Source of the DNA: SAR202 cluster bacterium
GTDB taxonomy: Bacteria > Chloroflexota > Dehalococcoidia > Lucifugimonadales > GCA-2712585
Reading direction: 5' to 3'
DNA: 47,447 nt
Assembly (NCBI GenBank): GCA_016872285.1
Contig: VGZZ01000017.1
Location: 1 to 47,447, forward strand
Shown here in pieces: positions 14,781 through 25,242 of this stretch. Position 1 is the stretch's first letter. Every line of letters starts with the position of its first letter. A program made the translations under genes and the position numbers. Under the pieces are notes generated by a model. It did no database searches. It was not told the origin of the DNA and worked only from the letters and a program-made list of their open reading frames with translations.

Positions 14781-16556
14781 CTAACCGCCCAGCCTCTGGT
14801 TAAACACCCTCATCCTCTCCGGCTTCGGCGTCTTGATAAACGCCATGAAATCTTCCAGCGGCAGCGTGTTCAAAATATGCCGCGCCTCGCACCACCACCG
14901 GCGCGCCACCGCCACGCCGTACCGCAGCTTCTCCAGGCTTCCCGTCGAATGCGAGTCCGTGCTGATGACCAGCGGCGCCCCCAACTCTTTCGCCCGCATC
15001 ACATGCGTGTCGTTCAAGTCCAGCCGCTCCGGCGACGCGTTTATCTCCATGGCCGTCCCCGTCTCCACCGCCGCCCTGAACAACGCCTCCATGTCCGCCT
15101 GCACCGGCTCCCTGCTCCCCAGCAATCGAGTCGTCGGATGGCCTATGACCGTCACGTGCGGGTTGCGCATGGCCTTGATAATGCGCTCCGTCATCTTCTC
15201 AGACGACTGCCCCATAGCTGAATGCACCGATGCCACCACCACGTCCAACTCCGCCAGCACCTCGTCTGGGTAGTCCAACGTCCCGTCGGCCCTGATGTCC
15301 ACCTCCGACCCGCACAGCACCTTCATCGCCATCCCTCTCATCGACCGCAGTATCCCTATCTGCGACCTCAGCCGCTCCTCCGTCAGCCCATTGGCGATGC
15401 CTCTCCCCGATGAGTGGTCCGTCAGCGCCACGTATTGATATCCCGCTTCCTCCGCCGCCTCCAGCATCACTTCAATCGGCGCGCGGCCGTCGCTCCAATC
15501 GCTGTGCATGTGCAGGTCCCCCCGAATGTCCCCCACCTCCACCAGTCGAGGCAGCGCGTGACGCCGCGCCAGTTCAATCTCTCCCCTCGCATGTCGAATC
15601 TCTGGCGTCGGCGTGTCCATCCCCAGCCGGCGATAGAACGCCTCCTCCTCGGTGAATTTCTCCATCCTCCCCGTTTTCATATCCGTAATACCGTACTCGC
15701 TCAAAGACAGGCCCATGCTGTTGGCGTAGTCCCTCAACTGAATATTGTGCTGCCTGTCCCCCGTGAAGTGCTGCAGCATCGCCCCAAAGGACTCTTTGTC
15801 GATAATCCGAAGGTCCACTTGCAGGCCGTTGTCCAGTATCACGCTGGTCTTCTTGACACCCTTGCCCAGCACTCGTGTCACGTACGGCAGGCCCACAAAG
15901 GCCTTCACCGCCTGCTCCGGGTCATCGGTAGTAGCCATCATGTCGATGTCCCCCACCGTCTCCTGCCACCGCCGCACGCTGCCGCCCGGCGTTATCTTCT
16001 CCAGGGCCGGGCATCGTTCCCGCAAGTCGGCCATAATACGCTCTACCACAGGCATCGCCCGCCCCAGCGGGATGCGTCTATCCTTGGTGCGAAGCGTGCG
16101 AATGTTCCGCAGTATGTTCTCCGCCGTCTTCTCGCCCATCCGGGGCAGTTTCTGCAGCCTCCCATCCGCGATGGCCTTCTCCACCCCCTCCACCGTCGAT
16201 ACCCCCGCCTCCCTCGCGATGAGCATCGCCGTCTTGGGCCCAATGCCCGGAACGTTCATCAACTGCAGCACCCCGTCCGGCATCTCCGCCTTCAGCTTTT
16301 CCAGCGCTGACACCCGCCCGGTAGTGACGTACTCGTGTATCTTCCCCCGAATCGCCTCCCCAATCCCAGGCAGCCCCTTCAGCTCCTCCCCCGCCGCCAC
16401 CGCCTCCTCCAGCGACCCCGGCAGCCCTTCGATGACGCGCGCCGCCCTCTGGTAAGCCCGAATCTTGAAAATACTGTCGCCTTTGGCTTCCAGCAGCCCC
16501 GCCATCTCATCAAAGACCCCGGCTATCTCCTGATTAGATACACCTTTGGTCTTCAC
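14781..16556 (-). CDS. polX: DNA polymerase X family protein with PHP domain
   Basis: A 591-residue bacterial/archaeal PolX, a gap-filling repair polymerase. Order: N-terminal helical domain with helix-hairpin-helix motifs (GLPGIGEAIRGKI near 61, VPGIGPKTA near 102, LPRMGEKTAENIL near 137). The polymerase site has GGS (191-193) and the metal aspartates Asp203, Asp205 (VGDIDMM) and Asp248 (QVDLR). A C-terminal PHP metal-dependent domain starts at DLHMHSDWSDG (347) and continues with ALTDHS, SEVDIRADG, SVHSAMGQ, GHPTTR and STDSHS. PHP domains of PolX provide 3'-5' exonuclease or related activity. The GTG start has GGAGAG upstream. Length is normal and all key residues are present. Confidence 0.93.
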   Translation of the reverse strand: MKTKGVSNQEIAGVFDEMAGLLEAKGDSIFKIRAYQRAARVIEGLPGSLEEAVAAGEELKGLPGIGEAIRGKIHEYVTTGRVSALEKLKAEMPDGVLQLMNVPGIGPKTAMLIAREAGVSTVEGVEKAIADGRLQKLPRMGEKTAENILRNIRTLRTKDRRIPLGRAMPVVERIMADLRERCPALEKITPGGSVRRWQETVGDIDMMATTDDPEQAVKAFVGLPYVTRVLGKGVKKTSVILDNGLQVDLRIIDKESFGAMLQHFTGDRQHNIQLRDYANSMGLSLSEYGITDMKTGRMEKFTEEEAFYRRLGMDTPTPEIRHARGEIELARRHALPRLVEVGDIRGDLHMHSDWSDGRAPIEVMLEAAEEAGYQYVALTDHSSGRGIANGLTEERLRSQIGILRSMRGMAMKVLCGSEVDIRADGTLDYPDEVLAELDVVVASVHSAMGQSSEKMTERIIKAMRNPHVTVIGHPTTRLLGSREPVQADMEALFRAAVETGTAMEINASPERLDLNDTHVMRAKELGAPLVISTDSHSTGSLEKLRYGVAVARRWWCEARHILNTLPLEDFMAFIKTPKPERMRVFNQRLGG

Positions 16557-16705
16557 TGGCTCAACTCTCCTACATGTCCGGTGCTAGCTGAGGTCTGATT
16601 TTCATGAACGGGATCAGCAGCGCTAAGAAAACTATATCTCCGCTCGAAAGCCGGGTGCTAACCGAGGGTTGAAGTCTATGATAGGGCTGACCGCCTCCGA
16701 GAAAA

Positions 16706-16772
16706 TCCCTTCTCCCCTGGAGCCTGCCCTGAGCCTGGTCGAAGGGCCGAAGGAATAAGGGGTGAAACCCTG
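16706..16772 (+). repeat. Family A variant interrupted by short E core
   Basis: CCCTTCTCCCCTGG, then the short E core (16723-16746, ending GGTCGAAGGG), then AAGGGGTGAAACCCTGG. It lies in the 16557-16857 gap, which holds no gene. Confidence 0.65.
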
Positions 16773-16857
16773 GCACTACAAGACACACATTAGAGCCACC
16801 TGCCATCGTCGTTTCATCCCCAATTGGTATAAGGGCAAGCGACCGAACCAGCCCTCT

Positions 16858-19560
<2,703 letters not shown>

Positions 19561-19639
19561 GGTCTCCTATGGGTCCTATCGGCTTGGAGGTGCGGCAAGC
19601 TGGTTTTGAATCAAGGCCCTATCCCTGTCCCCTGTCTGG

Positions 19640-19709
19640 TTCTCTCCCCCCTTGAGGCCTGTCCTGAGCCTGGTCGAAGGAGGGAGAGCTAGAGCGGGGG
19701 GGTCGGGGT
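19640..19709 (+). repeat. Family D repeat interrupted by a 24-bp short E insert
   Basis: CTCTCCCCCCTTGAGG is followed by the insert (19658-19681) and then GGGAGAGCTAGAG and GGGGGGGTCGGGGT. Compared with 6101-6145 the extra length is exactly 24 bases. Confidence 0.8.
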
Positions 19710-19752
19710 AGGGCGGGGAGTTGCTGCCACCATCTCCAAGCACTAGTTTTTC

Positions 19753-20703
19753 CTACTGGAACAGAGCGCCCACTGACTCCCCTCTATGTATCCGGCTGAT
19801 GGCCTCCCCCAAAAGGGGCGCCACCGACAGGACAGTTATCTTCCCGTTCCGCCGCTTGTTGTCCAGAGGCACCGTGTCCGTCACCACAAATTCACGTATC
19901 TCGCTCTTTACGATTCTATCAGTCGCCGGCCCCGAAAATATGGGGTGCGTCACGCACGAGTATATCTCCTTGGCGCCCCGGGCCTTCAGCGCCTCCACCG
20001 CCGCCAGCGTTGATCCCCCCGTGTCTATCTCATCGTCGAAAGTTATCACGTTCTTATTCTTCACATCGCCGATGACGTTCAGGCTCTGCGCCATCGAATT
20101 ATTCCCGTCCCGCCGCTTTTCGATGATCGCCAGCGGGCAGCCCAGCCGCTCCGCCACGTCCCGCGCCCTCTTGCTTATGCCGATGTCTATGGCCACCACC
20201 ACCAGGTCTTCGATAGCTTTATCCCTGAAATAGCTCACCAGCAGCGGCAGGGCCGTCAGTTCGTCCACCGGTATGTTAAAGAACCCCTGTATCTGGCCGG
20301 CGTGCAGGTCCACCGTCAAAAGCCGGTCCGCCCCCGCCGCCGTCAGCAAGTCCGCCACCAGCCTTGCCGTTATAGGTACACGGGGCTGGTCTTTCTTGTC
20401 CGTTCGCGAATACCCGTAGTACGGCACCACCGCCGTTATTCGCCCCGCCGACGCCCGCTTCGCGGCGTCGATCATTATCAGCAGCTCCATTATGTGGTCG
20501 TTCACGGGAGTGCATGTTGGCTGCACTATAAATACGTCCCGTTCCCTAATATTGTTCAGTATCTTAACGAAGGTGTTGTCGTTCGTGAACTTGAACACCT
20601 CCGCCTGGCCCTGGGGTATGCCCAGGTAGCGGCAGATGTTTCTCGACAGCTCCGGGTGGGCGTTCCCGCTCAGTACACAAAGCTCTTCGCTTAAAGAAAC
20701 CAT
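19753..20703 (-). CDS. prs: Ribose-phosphate pyrophosphokinase (divergent type)
   Basis: PRPP synthase makes the activated ribose used by HisG, purA-pathway enzymes and others. The 316-residue protein has the family landmarks VPYYGYSRTDKKDQPRVPI, LTVDLHAGQIQGFFNIPVDEL, the flexible-loop lysine/arginine region KRARD, and the PRPP-binding loop FDDEIDTGGS (about residues 220-230). Departures from the canonical form: FTNDN in place of F-x-D-G-E, GYSRTDKK for GYARQDRK, and GGS for GGT. Length is normal. A GGGGGA ribosome-binding site precedes the ATG. It may be a subclass; a Prs-like paralogue is the main alternative. Confidence 0.88.
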   Translation of the reverse strand: MVSLSEELCVLSGNAHPELSRNICRYLGIPQGQAEVFKFTNDNTFVKILNNIRERDVFIVQPTCTPVNDHIMELLIMIDAAKRASAGRITAVVPYYGYSRTDKKDQPRVPITARLVADLLTAAGADRLLTVDLHAGQIQGFFNIPVDELTALPLLVSYFRDKAIEDLVVVAIDIGISKRARDVAERLGCPLAIIEKRRDGNNSMAQSLNVIGDVKNKNVITFDDEIDTGGSTLAAVEALKARGAKEIYSCVTHPIFSGPATDRIVKSEIREFVVTDTVPLDNKRRNGKITVLSVAPLLGEAISRIHRGESVGALFQ

Positions 20704-20949
20704 TAAGCTAATCCCCCGTTAGCTCGCAATTTAGATATAAACTCCCCTTATCCAAATGTGCCGTACCCATTGGGATTATACACTGGCGCGGATACCGTGG
20801 GGTAGTCCAAAGCTGTAGTCGCTAGAATGCCTTCCGCGTCGATATCATCATGGTCTCCCTGTGCAGCCCCTCATGGAGAAGTTACAATTTATTTATCAGC
20901 TTTCTCATGTGTCATGCGGAGTGGATGGGATTTAGAGGGGGTTATACAC

Positions 20950-21279
20950 ATGCAAAGTTCCGAAGGTCTATCGCCGTCAGCCCGTGAATCATTGCAAAGC
21001 CGTCTCGAAGCTCAGCGTCAAGAACTTGAGCGGCAGGCGGAATCCCATACCCGCGCCAACCCTCCAGACCAGCGCCTTCGCGACGTCAACGCCGCCCTCA
21101 AGCGCCTGGAAGTCGGCACCTACGGCGTGTGCTTCGACTGCGCAAAGCCTATCCCCCAACCCACCCTCGATGCTGACCCCCTGGCCATCCGTGACACCGA
21201 ATGCCTGCAAGCCTATGAGGCCATTGGAAAGGACCAGGCCGCCGGCGCTATCGTTTCGCCTGCACGGCCTGGTCTGTAA
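20950..21279 (+). CDS. DksA/TraR-type zinc-finger protein
   Basis: A 109-residue protein with an N-terminal helical hairpin (SARESLQSRLEAQRQELERQ) and a C-terminal DksA-like finger. The finger begins GTYGVCFDCAKPIP and ends AIRDTECLQAYE, so the ligand set is Cys, Cys, Asp, Cys; the third expected Cys is Asp. DksA-family proteins bind RNA polymerase through the secondary channel and modulate initiation, often with ppGpp. The ATG at 20950 follows GAGGGGG; the frame is open upstream to 20827 but that part is not family-like. Convergent with the substrate-binding gene next to it. Confidence 0.75.
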   Translation: MQSSEGLSPSARESLQSRLEAQRQELERQAESHTRANPPDQRLRDVNAALKRLEVGTYGVCFDCAKPIPQPTLDADPLAIRDTECLQAYEAIGKDQAAGAIVSPARPGL

Positions 21280-21286
21280 ACGCAAG

Positions 21287-22413
21287 CTAGGGTCTGCTGG
21301 CTGCCGCCTCCTTGGCAAACTGTAGCGCGACGTAGTCCGCCAGGTTAACCTTGCTCAAATCCGGAGGTGTCTGGCTCTCCGGAAACAGCTTGTGTGCAAT
21401 CTCAATGCCCTCCACGGAGACCTCCGGCGTCTGAGGCACGGCTGGCTCATAGATGGCGACGATAGTCTCCACCAGTTGCCGGTCACGGCCAGGGACGGCC
21501 TGCAGAACAGCCTCCACCGCCGCCTTCTGGTCTGAGTGCGCCAGCCGCTGCGCCCGCAGAATCGCCCTCGTCATAGCCGCCAGGGCCTCAGGCTTGGCTC
21601 CGACATAATTTCGAGTAGTGACCATCGAATGTATCTGCCGGCCTGATATTTCCGGGACCTCTCCCTTGGACTGATTAACTAGGATCACCGCGTCCTGCTG
21701 CACCAACGCCTTCTCCAAAAATGGCGTGTGAGCGTACAAGGCGTCCACCCGTTTATCCCCAAACGCCTGGTTCTGCTCCTCGCCATGAATGACCACCATC
21801 TCAATGTCCTTGTCCACATCCAGCCCCACCGACGCAAATAGCGCCCGCAGTCTGGTCGGCGGTCCGGGCGCTACACGCACCTTCAGCCCCTTGATCCCCT
21901 GCAGCCGCTCCTCCAGGGGCGCTGTGGGCGACAGCTTATGCGCCTCAAGGATATCTTTGCGCACGATAAGATTGATCTGATCGTTTGTAAGCAGATTCGC
22001 GAAGACAACTACTGGCTGTTGCTGTCCAATTAGGTTCAAATACATAGGTGGCGGCATGACAGCCACGTCCGCCCTTCCTTGAAGCAGCATTTGGGGTGCG
22101 CCTTGCGGGACCGGCGGCGTCACCAATTGGACGTCCAGCCTTCCTCCTTGAAAAGGCCCGCGCCCAGGGCCACCCAGAAGCTCACAAACTGCAAGTTGTC
22201 CAAGGTGGGGACCATCACCCGCACCGTGGTAAGGGCGGCCGGCGCCGGCTGAGTCGCCGTCGCTGTGGGCGATGGCACGGCGGTGGGCGACGGCGCAGAC
22301 GTCGCTGCGGGTGGAAGTGTGGCGGTCGCCGTGGGGCTGGGCTCGGCCCCTCCGCACCCTGCGAGAAGAAAAGCGCCCGCAATGCTGATAATAAACAGCG
22401 CTAAAGACTTCAT
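21287..22413 (-). pseudogene. Frameshifted ABC-type substrate-binding lipoprotein (NMT1/SsuA-like)
   Basis: Two frames make one protein. The first (22413 to 22120) encodes a lipoprotein signal (LLAGCGG lipobox), a TPTA-rich stalk and the start of a binding domain, TVRVMVPTLDNLQFVSFWVA. The second, open to 21287, continues LDVQLVTPPVPQGAPQMLLQGRADVAVMPP and covers the rest of an NMT1/THI5/SsuA-like periplasmic binding domain. The frames join near 22137-22143, where one base is missing; total length 1,127 bases is one short of 376 codons. No ABC permease or ATPase gene is nearby. Either a recently broken gene or a base-call error. Ligand unknown. Confidence 0.75.
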
Positions 22414-22631
22414 GACTCCTCCTGTTTCGCTAGCTCTTGCGGAGATTGACCATAGGCTATTGGCGCTTCTTCGGGCCGTCAGGAGGCCGCGAACCCTTTT
22501 TACCAGAGGAAAGAGTCCCTAGACCATCAGGAACCTTTAAGTCCATACTGTTGGGCGCCAAGCCGGGAGTCCCGTTCTGCCAGGGCCTCCAGTCCCTCGG
22601 TTGACGCTGGAACATAGAGTATCCTTACGCC

Positions 22632-24011
22632 ATGAGGAAGTCCGCAATGCTTTCGCGAATGCTGGACCGCCAAAGGTGGGTGCTGCTAATTGCTTTAGGC
22701 TTCGTCGCAGGCGCGGTGGCCCTGTACGCCTTCTACGGCCTGCGGGCTGCGACGCCGCTTCTGGCCGTCGCCCTCATTCTTCTGGCCCTCAAGCTGGGCG
22801 CCGGAGGGCTGGCCCAGCTGAGCGCCCGCGCTCCACTGAGCCTCCGATGGAAGGTTTCGGGCACCATCTTCCTGATGCTAGGTATCTTCCTGGCGGTCTC
22901 CATCGCCGGCCTCGCCGCCATTAACTACACCCATAGCGAAATCCATGACATTCAAGGATTCCGCGACATATCGGTGCAGCCCGTGATAGCCCGCATCCTG
23001 GAGGACACGCAGGGTCCCCAGGGCGAACTGCTCAGGCAAATGCAGGCCCGAAACGGACGGATGTCCGCCGCCCTTGATGACTTGGAGAACACCCAGCACG
23101 GCATCCTCGCCTGGACACCTTGGATCGTTTTCGCGGGCGGTCTCATCGCGGTTGGCCTTGGCGCCGCCCTCTCCTCCTCCCTCGTCCGCCCCCTCGAAAG
23201 GATGGGCGAGGCGACCCGCAGGATCGCCGGCGGCAACTTCTCCCAACCCGTTCACGTGCCAAATCGAGACGAGGTAGGCGAGTTGGCCCAAAGCCTCAAC
23301 AACGCGGCCCAAGACCTGGGCCGCCTCCAAGCGGCCCTCCTGGCAGAAGAACGCGCTCGGTCCCTCCAGGAGCGTATCGCCCAGGCCACCTTGGCCCAGG
23401 AGGAGGAGCGACGGCGTATCTCCCGCGAACTGCACGATGGCCTGGGCCCTTCCCTGGCGGACCTGGGCAACCGCCTCACCGTCTGCCGGCAGTTAGTCCG
23501 CTCCGACCCCTTAAAAGCGGAAACCGGCCTGGATGAGGCCGCCATCCTGCTGCGGGGCCACATCGGACAGATTCGGGAGCTTATCAACCAGCTCAGGCCC
23601 TTAACCCTGGACCAGTTGGGACTGATTGGCGCCCTCCGTCAATACATTGACCGATTCAGCGAAGAGTCCGGAATTCAAGCCTCCCTTACAGTAGCGGGCG
23701 CTATCCCCGCGGACTCTCTGACCGAGGTGACCATATACCGTGTGGTGCAGGAAAGCCTGACCAACGTGCGAAAGCACGCCCAGGCCAGGACCGCCCGGGT
23801 ATCCCTTCGCGGCTCCGACGGCAATGTCGAAATCATCGTGTCCGACGACGGCCAGGGCTTCGATGCGGAAAAGGCCGCCGTATCTAAAGCTAAAGGCATT
23901 GGCCTCGCCAGTATGCGGGAGCGGGCGGAACTGGTCGGCGGCGCCTTTACAATTAATAGCAGCCCCGGCGGCGGATGTCAGACCGTCCTCCGCATCCCGG
24001 CTAGAAGGTAA
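22632..24011 (+). CDS. Sensor histidine kinase, NarX/LiaS type
   Basis: A 459-residue membrane kinase. Two hydrophobic segments lie near 15-60, then one near 77-97, an extracytoplasmic stretch (about 98-155), another membrane segment (about 158-182), a HAMP domain (RPLERMGEATRRIAGGNF), a coiled coil, and a HisKA_3 dimerisation domain with the phosphoacceptor His268 in RRRISRELHDGLGPSLA. The HATPase domain shows QESLTNVRKHAQA, VSDDGQGFD and GIGLASMRERAELVGG. The next gene, four bases downstream, is its NarL-type partner. The signal sensed is unknown; the short external loop resembles stress or small-ligand sensors. Confidence 0.88.
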   Translation: MRKSAMLSRMLDRQRWVLLIALGFVAGAVALYAFYGLRAATPLLAVALILLALKLGAGGLAQLSARAPLSLRWKVSGTIFLMLGIFLAVSIAGLAAINYTHSEIHDIQGFRDISVQPVIARILEDTQGPQGELLRQMQARNGRMSAALDDLENTQHGILAWTPWIVFAGGLIAVGLGAALSSSLVRPLERMGEATRRIAGGNFSQPVHVPNRDEVGELAQSLNNAAQDLGRLQAALLAEERARSLQERIAQATLAQEEERRRISRELHDGLGPSLADLGNRLTVCRQLVRSDPLKAETGLDEAAILLRGHIGQIRELINQLRPLTLDQLGLIGALRQYIDRFSEESGIQASLTVAGAIPADSLTEVTIYRVVQESLTNVRKHAQARTARVSLRGSDGNVEIIVSDDGQGFDAEKAAVSKAKGIGLASMRERAELVGGAFTINSSPGGGCQTVLRIPARR

Positions 24012-24014
24012 GCC

Positions 24015-24686
24015 TTGGACGTTATACGCATTCTGGTGGCCGATGACCACACCCTCTTCCGCAAGGGCCTTCGCTCGCTGCTGGAGAGCATGTTCGGCTT
24101 GGAGGTGGTGGGGGAAGCGACGGCTGGCCCGGAGGCTGTGGCCCTGGCTGAAAAGCTTGTTCCTGACGTTGTGCTAATGGATATAAAGATGCCCGGCCTC
24201 AGCGGCATTGAGGCCACCAAGCAGATAATTCAAGAAAACTCGCACATCGGCATCATCCTGGTGACCATGTTTGACGACGCGGAGTCCGTCTACTCCGGTA
24301 TGCGGGCGGGCGCGCGAGGATACGTTCTAAAGGGCGCCGAACCCCAGGAGCTGCGGCACGCCATTGAGGCCGCCTACCGTGGCGAGGTCCTTTTGAACCC
24401 TGCCATTGCCTCCAAGCTGCTGCGCCGCTTCCACCCCGCCGACCAGCCTCGCCAGGCCGGCATCCCCTACGAGGAGCTTACCCCCAGAGAGCTGGAAGTC
24501 CTCCGGCTGGCCGCCGAAGGGCTGAGCAACAAAGAGATCGCCCACAAGCTGGTACTCAGCGAAAAGACTATAAAAAACCGAATCAGCAACATCTTCGCTA
24601 AGCTCCGCGTCAACGACAGGACCCAGGCCGTCCTCCACGCCCTCCGCACCGGCCTCGTCCGCCTCCCCGACGAAAACCCCAGCTAA
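24015..24686 (+). CDS. NarL/FixJ-family response regulator
   Basis: A 223-residue regulator with a receiver domain (DD at 10-11, phosphorylated Asp56 in VVLMDIKMPG, Lys in YVLKGA) and a C-terminal LuxR-type HTH, LTPRELEVLRLAAEGLSNKEIAHKLVLSEKTIKNRISNIFAKL (about 155-200). Translation appears to start at TTG 24015, just after the kinase stop, with AGAAGG upstream. The pair forms a compact two-component operon. Targets are unknown. Confidence 0.88.
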   Translation: MDVIRILVADDHTLFRKGLRSLLESMFGLEVVGEATAGPEAVALAEKLVPDVVLMDIKMPGLSGIEATKQIIQENSHIGIILVTMFDDAESVYSGMRAGARGYVLKGAEPQELRHAIEAAYRGEVLLNPAIASKLLRRFHPADQPRQAGIPYEELTPRELEVLRLAAEGLSNKEIAHKLVLSEKTIKNRISNIFAKLRVNDRTQAVLHALRTGLVRLPDENPS

Positions 24687-24776
24687 CCCTCCGCTTACTA
24701 CGTCTCCCGCCTCGTCATTCCAACAGAGGATAAAGTCCAGTCCCTTCCTTATGGGGTGGGGTTAGGGTGGTGAAAA

Positions 24777-24814
24777 GTCATTTCGCCCCGCCTCAGGCGG
24801 GAGAAACCTCAGCG
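24777..24814 (+). repeat. Family C repeat, copy 1
   Basis: GTCATTTCGCCCCGCCTC, then AGGCGGGAGAAACCTCA. The first member of a composite array filling 24687-25242, a stretch without genes. Confidence 0.75.
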
Positions 24815-24860
24815 TGCCGTCCGCTGACGACCCCTCACTTCAGCATCCACGCCCTCCCCC

Positions 24861-24898
24861 AAACGTCGGCTAACGTATTCCGAGAGTAGGCAGTAAAA
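24861..24898 (+). repeat. Array spacer module I, copy 1
   Basis: AAACGTCGGCTAACGTATTC then CGAGAGTAGGCAGTAAAA. A close copy is at 46931-46967, in both cases just before a family E element. Confidence 0.7.
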
Positions 24899-24904
24899 TA
24901 GTCC

Positions 24905-24949
24905 TGTCATCCTGAGCACAGCCCGTACTAGGACGTAGTCGAAGGATCT
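24905..24949 (+). repeat. Family E element, intergenic
   Basis: TGTCATCCTGAGCACAGC, then GTACTAGGACGTAGTCGAAG and GATCT. The intergenic form has TGTCAT as left arm instead of the GGGCCGAGCG arm seen in genes. Confidence 0.75.
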
Positions 24950-24990
24950 GCGCCCATAGACTGGCCTCACATGGTCCCTTTCTTCTGGTC

Positions 24991-25035
24991 TCCTCTCCCC
25001 TGATGGGAGAGGATAAAAGGTGAGGGTGAAGCCCT
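24991..25035 (+). repeat. Family A palindromic repeat, copy 5
   Basis: TCCTCTCCCCTGATGGGAGA stem, then AAAAGGTGAGGGTGAAGCCCT, followed by AGCACTACGTTCCGTCCGTC shared with other copies. Confidence 0.8.
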
Positions 25036-25090
25036 AGCACTACGTTCCGTCCGTCAGGCTAAACCACACCCCCACCTGGCCCTCTCCGCT

Positions 25091-25140
25091 CCTCCCTTCC
25101 CCCGCGGGAAGCGGGGGAAGGATAAAGGATGGGGGTCGGA
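25091..25140 (+). repeat. Family D variant repeat
   Basis: CTTCCCCCGCGGGAAGCGGG, then GAAGGATAAAGGATGGGGGTC. Confidence 0.65.
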
Positions 25141-25184
25141 GATGAGGCGGGGGCCTCCCCTCCCTAGCGCCTTCCCTCCCCTTT

Positions 25185-25193
25185 TGTTATACT
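25185..25193 (+). promoter_or_regulatory. Candidate extended -10 promoter for purA
   Basis: TTGTTATACT fits the TGnTATAAT extended -10 pattern (TATACT at 25188-25193), about 50 bases before the ATG. No clear -35 box. Confidence 0.35.
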
Positions 25194-25242
25194 CCCCCTT
25201 GGGCGCCTCTCGGTGCCACTTTCTTTGTTTGCGGGGACTCAG

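Noticed and set aside
14609-14803. 64-residue ORF on +
   Set aside because: Lies wholly in the family B repeat and its inserts; repeat-encoded, no start signal.
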